NCBI GenBank assembly: GCA_016946835.1
Contig: JACVTC010000074.1
Span: 370,501-434,500, forward strand
Reading direction: 5' to 3'
DNA length: 64,000 nt
Origin: Neocallimastix lanati (nom. inval.)
Taxonomy: Eukaryota; Neocallimastigomycota; Neocallimastigomycetes; Neocallimastigales; Neocallimastigaceae
Below are positions 38,923 through 49,548 of this stretch, piece after piece. The position numbers were made by a program, and so were the translations under genes. The notes under the pieces were generated by a model. That model was given only the letters and a program-made list of their open reading frames with translations. It did not search any database and was not told where the DNA came from. The first letter of the stretch is position 1. Each line of letters starts with the position of its first letter.

Positions 38923-40380
38923 GATAAATAAAATTGCAACAAACAACTATGATCAAGAAAATACTATAGAATATGAAGGAAACAATAATTATATGATTAA
39001 TGCAGCCCAAAAGAGAAAATCGCTAAGTAAGAATGCATTGGATAAAAATAAAATATCACCAAGTAATAAATCTATAGTAAAACCTTCCATTCTAAATCAA
39101 CCAAATATAAAAGCTGTTAAACAACAAAAGAAAGCCATTAGAGATAAAAGAAGAAGAGAAATTACAAATGACGAAGAAGACATGGATATATCTAATAATA
39201 ATATTTCGCATGAAGAATCTAATAATAATAGTGAAAGTGTTCAAACAACCAATTTTGACCAACCCCAATCTAATACTCCTAACGAAAATAATTATCAAAA
39301 TAATAATTTAAATACTATACCAGAAAAAGTTAAAACAAAAGGTAAGTGAAATATGACCGAGATCCAAATGTTAAAACCTGAAAATAAATTCAATATTTTG
39401 GAAGAAGCCAATAATTTATATCCTAAAATAAGCCTAACACAATTATTATCAGCTAGTCCATCTATAAGAAAAGATCTAGAACAAGGTTGTAAACCACGAG
39501 TTGAAAAAATACTTTATTCCATTCAAAATTTAAATATTCCTATTTTGTGCGGAAAAATTGGAAATAAAATGGTTAAGATACTTTTTGATACTGGTGCAAA
39601 TATTAATATTATAACAAAAAATTCTCTAAAAGAATTAGAAAATGTAACTATTAATCATTGCGACTTTTCTGAAACTATTACAATTGCCGATGGTACAATA
39701 CTCCATACTAATTCTTATATAAATTTAAGATTAACTATAAATAATAACTTAACTGTGAATGAAAAATTTTATATAATAGATTATACAAATCCATTCTTTA
39801 ATATTATATTAGGAAGAGGTATACAAAAGAAGTACAGACTCTACATTGATCCAAATGATGATTGCTTATATCAAAAAACAAAAAAAGGAATTAAAAGAAT
39901 AACTGAAATATATAATACCCATACTTCTTTAAAGACGCCTATGTGTAATGCAATAATAATAGAAAAGAATAAAGATATCGGAAGTACTCTTTTGCAAAAG
40001 GAGGAAGACAAATTAGAACATCCAATTTGTTATTTAAGTAGGACATTGTCAATCAACAATAATAAACCGATAAAATTTATAACTGATTATAAGCCACTTT
40101 TAGGTTTGCTCAAGAAAAATATTCCTAACAACAATAGACATGCCCGTTGGATAGAAGAATTTAATAAGTACAAAACCAATTTAGTTTATGAAAAAAGAAA
40201 AAGAAATCTTTTCGATGATGCACTTTCAAGACTATCATCAAAAGACTCTGAAACAACACTTTAGTTCTTGAAGATCCACAAACAGGAAAACTCCTTGAAA
40301 GAAATGTTCATATAAAAAATGTTTTCCCTTATGTACTACAAGAAAATGATACAACTTCAAGGGACGAAGTTGACTCTTAA
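38895..40380 (+). pseudogene. Truncated pol of element B (linker, protease, RNase H remnant, integrase tail)
   Basis: Entered by -1 frameshift. First comes a basic/Asn-rich linker of about 150 residues ending at TGA 39347-39349. In the same frame, 39353-40264 encodes an aspartic protease (LFDTGANINIITKNSL, then IILGRGIQ) fused directly to the end of an RT-RNase H domain (LEHPICYLSRTLS, TDYKPLLGLL, DDALSRL). RT and the first half of RNase H are absent without breaking the frame. After TAG 40262-40264 a shifted frame carries the integrase C-terminus (LVLEDPQTGKLLERNVHI, ending TSRDEVDS), so the integrase core is also lost. The TGA at 39347 may be a decay mutation. Confidence 0.8.
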
Positions 40381-40395
40381 GGGCCGAGAAATTGA

Positions 40396-41884
40396 TAAAT
40401 AACAAAATTATTAAATTAAAATAAATAATAAAAAACAAATTCTTGTTAAAGTTTTCTAACTTAACCCAAAAATTAATCCATTCTAAAAAAAATTAAATCT
40501 ATATTTAAGAAAAATTTAATTAAATAAAAATAATTAAAATAAAATAATAATAAATTAATTAATCATTAATAATTTTAATTAAAAACTAAAATAAATTAAT
40601 AAATAATATTTTTCTAAGACTACAAATAAACAAAATAATAAACAAATTTAATAAATTATAAACAACAAATAAACAAACTTATAAACATCTCAAAATTAAA
40701 ATTAAATAGTTAAATAATTTTTTAAGTTACTTTTATTTAAAATAATGATTATTTTATTTATTTTATAACTCAACTTTTATAAACAAATTGTAATTAAAAT
40801 AACATTTTAAAACTCATATTTATTAACATTTTAATTGTAAATATTGTTTAATTTAATAATAAATTATTCTTTATTTCTCTTTTATTAATTTTATTATTTT
40901 TAATGTAAATAGTTTAAAATCAAAGAAAAATATAAAAACATGTAAATATTTCTTATAAATTATTCTTTATTATTAATTAGTTAATAAATTATTATAAATA
41001 TTTTATTAGTTTTAATAATCAATTTTTTATGATTATTAATTATTTAATAAATTATTATAGATATTTTATTAGTTTTTAATAATCAATTTTTATGATTATT
41101 AATTAGTTAATAAATTATTATAAATATTTTATTATTTCATATTTATTTTTTTTAAATTTCTTAAATCAATTTTTAATCAGTATATATCCTTTTATTCACT
41201 TCTGCAAAATTTAATTTTTGTAGATTAAGAATATTAGGTATAAATCAAATTTGAAAAAGAACAAAACAATAATTATTAAATTGTAATAATTTTCATAATA
41301 TATTACAAATATTCCAATTATAATTATTATTGATTTCTTATTAAACTAAACTTTCCTATATTCTTCTTTCATGGAAATTCTAAAATATTGATAGTAAATA
41401 TTATTTTTCTAAAAGTTTCTAAAAGATTTCTATATTAAGAATCCCTTAAATAAATTCTATAAATTTTTAGAAAATTCTAAATAATTAAAATAAAAATATT
41501 GGTTGATTATTAATATATATATATATATAAAAAAAAAAAAAAAATTTTTTTTTTCACTAATAAAATTTAAAATTATTAGTAATGACTTTCTAACGTTTTC
41601 GAAAAGATTTTATCATATTTATTCAATTATACTCTTAATAAATATAAAATATATTGAATAATTATTAAAATCAATTTCAAAAATCCTAATTTTAATTCAA
41701 ACTCTTTTTTGTATTGAGGCTTTACAATTAAAAATAAAATTGAAAAAGTATAAATAGACCTATGTCTACTCAATAAAAAAAAGTAGAATCTTTCCTTAGA
41801 TTATAATAAGAATACTAACAAAATTAAAATAATAAAAATAAAATTAATAATAAGAATATTTTTAGTTAGTTTTAAATAGTTTAG

Positions 41885-41934
<50 letters not shown>

Positions 41935-42246
41935 GTTTTAAATAGTTTAGTTTTGATAGTTAGTTATTTAATTAAATTTTTAGTTATAATAGTTTAGTTA
42001 GTATTATTAAGTAATTTATTTAGTTTAGTGCATAATTTAATAAATAGTTTTATTTAGTTATATAAAAAAAAAATTATATTGTTTAATAAATAATTGTAAT
42101 AATTAATTTACTTATTAGTTAAAAAAAAAAATATAAACAAATAAACATATAAACAAGTAAACATAAAAAAAAAAAAAAAAAAAAAAAATATCAAAATAAA
42201 GTGTATTTATTGTAATCCTTTTATTTCTTATATAACCGAACAAATT
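40396..42246 (+). other. Region downstream of element B, possible truncated 3' LTR
   Basis: Begins TGATAAATAAC right after the purine tract of element B. Contains a promoter-like word GTATAAATAGAC near 41740, a 47-A run near 41889-41930, and a threefold tandem repeat (see next entry). Cut on the right by the LTR of element C. No coding capacity. LTR status is inferred only from position. Confidence 0.35.
40977..41137. repeat. About 62-bp tandem repeat with hairpin
   Basis: Nearly three units of TTAATAAATTATTATA.ATATTTTATTAG followed by TAATAATCA and TGATTATTA, which can pair as a hairpin in each unit. Confidence 0.75.
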
Positions 42247-43799
42247 TGATACGGGGTGTCACTAAATACCTTGTATTTCCTATTAAATACTCTTAATAAT
42301 AATAAAATAAAATTATTATTAAATATTCTTATTAAAATCTTTTATTAATATCAAATATAATAAAAATTATTATTAAATATTCTTATAAATTTCTTTTATT
42401 AATATTAAATATAATAAAAATTATTATTAAATATTCTTATAAAATTCTTTTATTAATATTAAATATAATAAAAATTATTATTAAATATTCTTATAAAATT
42501 CTTTTATTAATATTAAATGTAATAAAAATTATTATTAAATATTCTTATTAAAATCTTTTATAATAAAAATTATTATTAAATATTCTTATAAAATTCTTTT
42601 ATTAATATTAAATATAATAAAAATTATTATTAAATATTCTTATTAAAATCTTTTATAATAAAAATTATTATTAAATATTCTTATAAAATTCTTTTATTAA
42701 TATTAAATATAATAAAAATTATTATTAAATATTCTTATTAAAATCTTTTATTAATATCAAATATAATAAAAATTATTAAATATTCTAATAAAAATCTTTT
42801 ATTAATATTAAATATAATAAAAATTATTATTAAATATTCTTATTAAAATCTTTTATAATAAAAATTATTATTAAATATTCTTATAAAATTCTTTTATTAA
42901 TATCAAATCTAATAAAAATTATTATTAAATATTCTTATTAAAATCTTTTATAATAAAAATTATTATTAAATATTCTTATAAAATTCTTTTATTAATATCA
43001 AATCTAATAAAAATTATTATTAAATATTCTTATTAAAATCTTTTATTAATATCAAATCTAATAAAAATAATTATTAAATATTTTATTAATATTAAATATA
43101 ATAAAAATTATTACTAAATATTCTTATTAAAAATTATATAATATTTAAATCATTACTAATTCTTATTTTTATATTAAGAATAATAAAAACCTATTTCAAT
43201 AAATATTTGATATAAAATACAGAATTATAAGTTTCTGTATAATATTTTCTAAAACCTTTGAAATAAACTAAAAATAAAACAAAAATTAAAAATAAATTAA
43301 ATCTTTATTAAAATAAAAATGAACTAAAATACAGAAGAATTCCAATAATAAAAATGATCTAAAATACAGAAAATATCAATTCTGTATAATTCTCTCTCTG
43401 AAAAACAATATCAAGAAGAAGCTACCGCCGGGAATGCCCTTCGTGATACAAGCTCCAAATTAATTTTTTATATTTTAATTTAATAAATGTTATTTTTTTT
43501 TTTTTTTTAAAAAATAATTTAAAATACTAGTTAAAAATTAAAATAAAATAGTTATAATAGTTTTTTTATAAAGAATATATTAATAATAAATAAAATGTAT
43601 TAAAAATAAAAGTATAAAAAGAAGAATAAATTTCTTTCTTTTTAATACTTGGAACAAATAATTTTAATTTTAAATTTAAATAAAGAATATTTTAAAATTT
43701 AATTTTTTTTTTTGTTTCCAAATTTATTTTTATAGTTATGTGTTAATATTTATTTTTTTTGTTTTGAATATCTTAGTGTTTCAACCCCAGCCCGTATCA
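42247..43799 (+). repeat. Left LTR of element C, with expanded internal array
   Basis: 1553 bp against 968 bp for the right LTR. The difference is mainly a 0.8-kb tandem array (about 42300-43130) of roughly 35-60-bp units built from ATTATTATTAAATATTC, TTTTATTAATAT and similar words. The rest, including the island GAATGCCCTTCGTGATAC, is shared with the other two copies. Confidence 0.88.
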
Positions 43800-44102
43800 T
43801 AAAAATTTGGTGGAGAATCCGGGCGCCTGAAACACATTATAAGATGAAAAGAAACATTAGAATAAATATTAAACATATAGTTTTTTTTATTTAAACTTAT
43901 TATTTTGTTATAGGGAATATAAAATTTATAAAACTTTGATTTTTTTTGGAAAAATTATTTAATTTTTTTTACTTAGTTACACAAATTTTATACAAAAAAA
44001 AAAAAAAAATTTTTTTTGTGAAACTTAATTCGTAAATTTTATTTGTTATAATATAACATTTATTTTTACTTATAATAATAATAAAAATAATAATAATATA
44101 AA

Positions 44103-44136
<34 letters not shown>

Positions 44137-44664
44137 TATATTATTTATATATAATAATAGTTATTATAATAATAATATTATTATAATAATTCTAAAAAAA
44201 AAAATTACATTTTAGAAGAGCACTTCCGCTCAATTCTTATTTATTATTAAAATAATTACTTCCATCAAGAGAGTTTGTTCTATCTGGAAAGTCTATCAAG
44301 AGGATTTTTCAAGATATTGAAAAACTTGGAATAATTAGTTTTATTCAACAATAATAAATAAGTTTTATAATTATTAATTTTAAATTTTTATTTTCTTAAT
44401 ATTAGAATACTAAATTCATTCAGTACCTACCATCAGGGAGAGCGGCTGTTAGATGAAAAACTCTATAGCTAAAGGATCATCGATTGGGATAGGTGAATTA
44501 AGTAATTCCGTATTATTAATTAAATAAAAAATTATTATTATTAATTATTTCTAAAATCAGCATCGTTTTCCGGGAATATACAATATATGGTAATTTATTA
44601 GTGGCTTGATTAAATTCAGGTATAATAAATTATTAAAATAACTTTTTATTAGAGAGTAGATAAG

Positions 44665-44833
44665 AGCGTTTACTTGTATAAGCGGGGGAGTAGAGCGCTA
44701 TTTAATAAGGTTTCAATATCAGACCTTTAATTGAAAAATCCATAAAGCCCTTGTTTCAATAGGCAGGAACAGTTAAAGGTTACTTGGAACTGACGGTTAA
44801 ATAGTGGAGGTCGAAAGACGCAGAGTAAATGCT
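44665..44833 (+). ncRNA. Structured leader RNA of element C
   Basis: Same layout as in element B. Outer stem AGCGTTTACT (44665)/AGTAAATGCT (44824), one G-U pair. Conserved unpaired CGGGGGAGTAGAGCG (44683-44697). Inner stem CTATTTAA (44698)/TTAAATAG (44797). Small tetraloop hairpin GTC-GAAA-GAC (44810-44819). Within the inner loop are AAGGT/ACCTT and CAGTT/AACTG hairpins. Stem bases differ from element B while pairing is kept. Confidence 0.65.
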
Positions 44834-44985
44834 TGCGGGAATCGAAAATAATAATAAAGTTATAACATATATTTGATTGTCCCTTATTAAAATATATACA
44901 AAAAAAAATATACTAATTTATATAATAATAATTCTACTAACAAGCCTTTTCTATCGCTAAAAACTATTCTTCATTTTGGAATTTG

Positions 44986-45030
<45 letters not shown>

Positions 45031-45264
45031 TCTATATATATATTTATAAATAAATTTCCTGTAAAACTCAATTTTAAATAATATTAAATAAAAAAAAAAA
45101 AAAAAAAATTTATATCTTCATTTCTATAAAAGAAATTTTGTGTTCTTTATTGTTCTTTATTAATAAAAGAAAATATATAAATATATTTTCTCTGCAATAT
45201 TTATCTTTCCTTTTTTAAAAAAAAAGATTTTCTTTATCATTTTTTTTGTTAAAATCTATATATA

Positions 45265-45299
<35 letters not shown>

Positions 45300-45352
45300 T
45301 TTTATATTCGTTTCTATTTAAGCAATTTTGTGTTCTTTTGTGTTCTTTCTTC

Positions 45353-45380
<28 letters not shown>
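45353..45380 (+). promoter_or_regulatory. Poly(A) tract abutting the gag start of element C
   Basis: 28 A residues end exactly at the gag ATG, as in elements B and D. It can be read through in frame from an upstream ATG at 45330, but that would add a poly-Lys head and is not expected. Confidence 0.5.
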
Positions 45381-45383
<3 letters not shown>

Positions 45384-46709
45384 AAGATTAGCGAAATAGC
45401 TAAATTATTACCACGACTTGGTAGTTTCGATAGGAACATAGAATCATGGGCTGAAGAGTTCAATAGGGTAATGGAACTCTCAGATATTGATGACCCTAGA
45501 AAAATGTTTGCTTGGGCAAAAGAATGTGTTCCTGGACGATTAAAAGGAGTAATTGAAGATCTTAAAGAAGAAGATGAAGAGGCTGAAATGATCATATATC
45601 CAAGTATTACGGATATTAAAACTGCCATTGAAAAATTTTTAGATATTACTCCTCAAGAAAAATGCTTTAACCTAAAATCACTCAAAATACAAAAGGGTGA
45701 ATCAATTAAAGACTTTAACTGGAGATACGGTAAATTATACGGATCACTTACTCCAGAAAGTCAAGCATTTATTACTATTAATGATTACACGGATTCATTA
45801 TTAAGTCGTCCATATGCTAGAAAGGAAGTAATAACTTCTCAACCAGCTAATTTAGAAGAAGCATTTAAAATAGCTGAACTTGCAGAGACTGCATCTGAAA
45901 TGCCCAATAGAAATAGAAATGTCGTTATGTTTACCAATATTTATGGAGGTCTAAATTCTATTTTTCCAAATAATTATAGTAATAATTATAATAATAGAAA
46001 TTATAGCAATCCTAATAATTATGAATACAATAATTATCGCACTAATTATAATAATTATAACTATAATAATTATAATAATTATAATAAAAATAATGGTTAT
46101 AATCATTCAAATAATTATAATAATAATTATCGAAATTCTTATAATAATAATTATAACTCTATTAATAACAGAAATATAAATCATTTCCGAAATGGTTATA
46201 ATAGTGGTAATAATTATAATAACAATAATCCAAATTTTAACAACATGAATAATAACTTTAGCAATAATAAAGTATCCGGAATTAAAAACAATTTAAGAAA
46301 TCAAAATTTTATGTCTAATAATATTAATCTAAATTGTTTTAAATGTCATCAACCTGGTCATAGGATGCAAGATTGCCTTTATACTTATCAAGAACTAGCT
46401 GATATGGAAGCTACTGGAAGACTTAATAACAATAATCTCTACATTACAAATAACAGCAATACAAACAGAAATCATAACCTAAACAATAATAATAACTATG
46501 ATAGTAATTATAATATTAGTAATTTAAATAGAAACTCTAATATTAATACTAGTAATGTAAATAATTATAACTCAAATGGAAACTTTAATGTTAATACTAA
46601 TTATAATAATACTAGTTATAACAGTTCAAATCCTAATCATAATAACATAGATCCTATTAATAATAACCAAAATTTCTTTAATAACAATAATCAACCTTTA
46701 AACTTCTAA
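45381..46709 (+). CDS. Gag of element C, with Asn-rich C-terminal region
   Basis: 442 residues from the ATG after the poly(A) tract (MKISEIAKLLPRLGSFDRNI). A capsid-like N-terminal half (SWAEEFNRVMELSD, CFNLKSLKIQKGESIKDFNW) is followed by an Asn/Tyr-rich stretch of about 110 residues, one zinc knuckle CFKCHQPGHRMQDC (CX2CX4HX4C), and another Asn-rich tail up to TAA at 46707. Paralogous in layout to the gag of element B but twice as Asn-rich. Intact. Confidence 0.88.
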
Positions 46710-46731
46710 ATGGGAGAAGGAATACTCCCAT
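46697..46731 (+). promoter_or_regulatory. -1 ribosomal frameshift signal of element C
   Basis: T TTA AAC in the gag frame (46697-46703), a classic -1 slippery heptamer, then 6-nt spacer TTCTAA containing the gag stop, then hairpin ATGGGAG (46710-46716), loop AAGGAATA, CTCCCAT (46725-46731). The -1 frame opens LLNGRRNTPINQ and stays open to 47041. Spacing and geometry match element B. Confidence 0.8.
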
Positions 46732-48610
46732 AAATCAAACCAATACAACTCTTTTAACTAATTCACTTACTGCAGCTAAAGAATCTTCGAATATAGAAGA
46801 TAATAAAGAAATAGCCATTGTAGCTGAAAGAAGAAGTAGAAAAACTAATGAAAATAAACCATATAAGAAAGCAACTAAGAAAAGTTTAAAAGAAAATCCT
46901 CAACCAATTAAAGTTCCATCAAATAATCAGGAACAAATGGAAATGGAACCAGAAAGTGAAACTAATAGTAATAATAAAGGAAATGAAAATCAAAAAGAAA
47001 CAGAAGCGTTAAATCATCTTGATCCATCTTTTATAAATTAAACCTTAAAAGAAGAAAAAAAGAAGAAACAAGAAAGAAAGAGCAAAAGAAATAAAAGAAT
47101 TAGCTAAAGAAATACAACTTCCAAGTGAAAAAAAAGTAGAAAAATCCAATAAGGAAAATATTACAAAAAAATTAAAAATAACAGGAAATCAAGATAATTA
47201 TAATATAGTGGACGATATTGGAAATAAGTTCGCTAATATTACCATCGGACAGTTGCTCAATATCAATCCTAAATTGAGAACTGAATTATCTAAAGCCTTA
47301 AAGTTTACAACAATTATAGAAGATGAAGAAACAATCTTATCAACAATTAAGAAAGATAAGATTGTAAAAACAAAATGTAAGGTAGAAAACGTAGAAACTA
47401 CAGTATATTTAGATTCCTGTTCTTCTATTAATATGATCACCAAAACCTTCATGATAAATAATAAAATTCCATTTAAACCAATTTCTGCTATTAAAGAAAC
47501 TTTATATCAAGCTTGTACTAATACCACGCTCATCTCAAAATTATATGAAATAGAAATAACAATTGGAAATATTACTTCTAAGGAAATCTTTAGATTGGTC
47601 GAAAAAGATGATATTTTCCAAGTATTAATTGGTGTGGATGCGCTAGCTAGAATGAAGATTATTATGGACTTCTCTGATCACACCTTATATCAAAAAACAG
47701 ATGAGATACGAAAGATAGGAAGTTTTGAAAGTGTGACAGAAATAGAAGATGAAGAAGATGATATTAAAGATGAATTCGAAGAAGAATTGAATAAAGATGT
47801 GCTAGTTGATTATTTATTAACCACCGAAGATAAATATATTCAAATTTTATATGAAGAAAATAATGATAATAATGATATTGATAATTCCTTTGGAAATCAT
47901 AATGATAAAGATGGAAATAATTTTTGCAATATAAATAATAATGATAATTATTTAAAGAATGTATTTGGATGTAAAATTAATAATGATAAAATTTCTAAAA
48001 TTTATAATAATAATTGTTCTTCTAATAAAGATATTAATAATAATAATACTAACAAAAATTTTAATACTATAAATAATCATGATAATCCAAATGAAATTAA
48101 TATCGATAATAATAATAATATTGAAAATTTTTCTAATAAAAATTTTTCTAGTAAAAATCTATCTAATAAAAATTTTAATAATAAAAATTTTTCTAATAAA
48201 ATTTTTAATAATAGAATTAATAATATTTTTGAAAATCCTATTAATAAAAATAATATCAATAATTCGATTAGTATTAATAATAAAAATTGTTCTTCTGAAA
48301 ATTTTAATAATAAAAATAATATTAATAATTTCTCTAAAAATTTATATGATGTTAATAATACTGATAATATTTCTAAAGATTTAGATAATATTAATAATAT
48401 TTATGAAAACTTAAATAGCATTAATAATACTAATAGTCCTTATAATATTTTTGGAAATAAAAATAATATTAATAATTTTTCTGAAATTTTTAATAAAAAT
48501 AATATTAATAATCTTTCTGAAAACCTTAATAAAAATAATATTAATAATCTTTCTGAAAACCTTAATAAAAATAATATTAATACTGATAAACCTTCTGAAA
48601 ATTTTTGTAA
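46704..48610 (+). pseudogene. Linker, protease and Asn-rich insertion of element C pol
   Basis: The -1 frame encodes a Lys/Glu/Asn-rich linker ending at TAA 47039-47041. An indel then puts the rest in the original frame (open from about 47048). The protease (about 47200-47720) has VYLDSCSSINMITKTFM, i.e. D-S-C where retropepsins have D-S/T-G, and FQVLIGVDALARM (hydrophobic-hydrophobic-G motif). It is followed by more than 250 residues of Asn-rich sequence made of repeated NKNNINNLSENL-like units. The frameshift and changed active site indicate decay. Confidence 0.75.
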
Positions 48611-49548
48611 TATAAATGAACATACATTTACCAATTAAAGGCAAGAATATTCTGTTCATTTCACGTTGGAAAGTTGCAGGAGCATTACAAAGTCCGAATG
48701 GCATAACTTTGTAATTATAATTTCCAAACATTGTTGTAAAGCAAGTTTTATCTCTGTCTTCTTTTTCCATAGGAATCTGATGGAAACCAGAAAATAAGTC
48801 AAGCGTGGTTAAGTACTTAACTTTATTGCCTATAGAAAATAATATTTCTTCTATATAAGGTAAAGGATATGCGTCTTTAATAGTAATATCATTTAATTTT
48901 CTATAATCCACTACCATTCTCCATTTACCATTCTTTTTAGGAACGAGAATAACTGGGAACGACCATGATGATTTTTAAGGTTCTATCAATCCATTTCTTA
49001 ATAATTTACTTATTTCTTCTCTTAGTATACTCATTTGCTTCTTATTTGCTACTCGATACATTCTTTGTTTAATTGGCATTCGACCACTTATGATTTTTAT
49101 TTTATAACTTAGTAATTTCGATTTACCTAAATCATCTGTATCAAGTGCCAATACATTTATATTATTTAATAATAAAAACTTTAGTTTGTTTCTAATTTTT
49201 GTTGGTGCTTTCGCCGCAATTTCATGAATAGTTATTTCCTTTACACTTTTAAAATTCTTAACAGTATTTTCAATAGAAATATCAATATTTTTGATTACAC
49301 TGTTTTCATAATTCTTTTTATCATTAATTTCATTTATTTTTGTTAATAAAGAATAATTATTTTGTAAAGAATTTTTATTATCTTTTTTGTTACCACTTAT
49401 AACGAAATCATTAATATCTTTAACATGATGATTAATTTCGAAAGAATTTTTATTATTAACATCTTCATTAAAAATTGTGGAAAAATTTTTATCACTAATA
49501 GTATTATCAACATCTTTAGAAACTATATTATCATTATTATCATTAATA
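48611..49548 (-). pseudogene. Inverted N-terminal half of the element C reverse transcriptase
   Basis: Read on the minus strand from 49548 down, it gives an Asn-rich linker, KIISGRMPIKQRMYRVANKK, LLRNGLIEP, a TAA stop, KSSWSFPVILVPKKNGKWRM, VDYRKLNDITIKDAYPLPYI, TLDLFSGFHQIPM and GLCNAPATFQREMNRIF, ending ...MFIY at about 48612. These are RT fingers and palm motifs up to the tyrosine of YMDD. The MDD follows on the + strand at 49548. So about 938 bp are inverted in place. RT cannot be made. Confidence 0.88.

Larger units (their letters stand above)
36555..40395 (+). mobile_element. Element B: Ty3/gypsy-like element lacking RT and integrase core
   Basis: Contains a structured leader, intact gag, -1 frameshift signal, linker, aspartic protease, a C-terminal RNase H remnant and the last part of integrase. 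The left border is tentative: sequence starting TGTTACGATAC begins 15 bp upstream of the tRNA-Val 5' end, a spacing like that of Ty3, but no matching 3' LTR was found. The 3' border follows the stop at 40378-40380 and a purine-rich GGGCCGAGAAA tract. Confidence 0.6.
43800..45380 (+). other. Leader of element C with primer-binding site
   Basis: Directly after the LTR comes TAAAAATT then TGGTGGAGAATCCGGG, whose complement ends in CCA as a tRNA 3' end would; a primer-binding site is likely but the tRNA is not identified. The leader is 1.58 kb, alternates A/T tracts with complex segments (44210-44860), and ends in repeated TTGTGTTCTTT words and a poly(A) tract before gag. Confidence 0.6.

Noticed and set aside
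45330-45380. Upstream in-frame ATG before the gag of element C
   Set aside because: Would translate the poly(A) tract as poly-Lys; elements B and D begin at the ATG right after the tract.
49425-49547. N-terminal 41 residues of the large open frame of element C
   Set aside because: They are antisense to the inverted RT segment; true RT sequence on this strand starts at MDDL, 49548.
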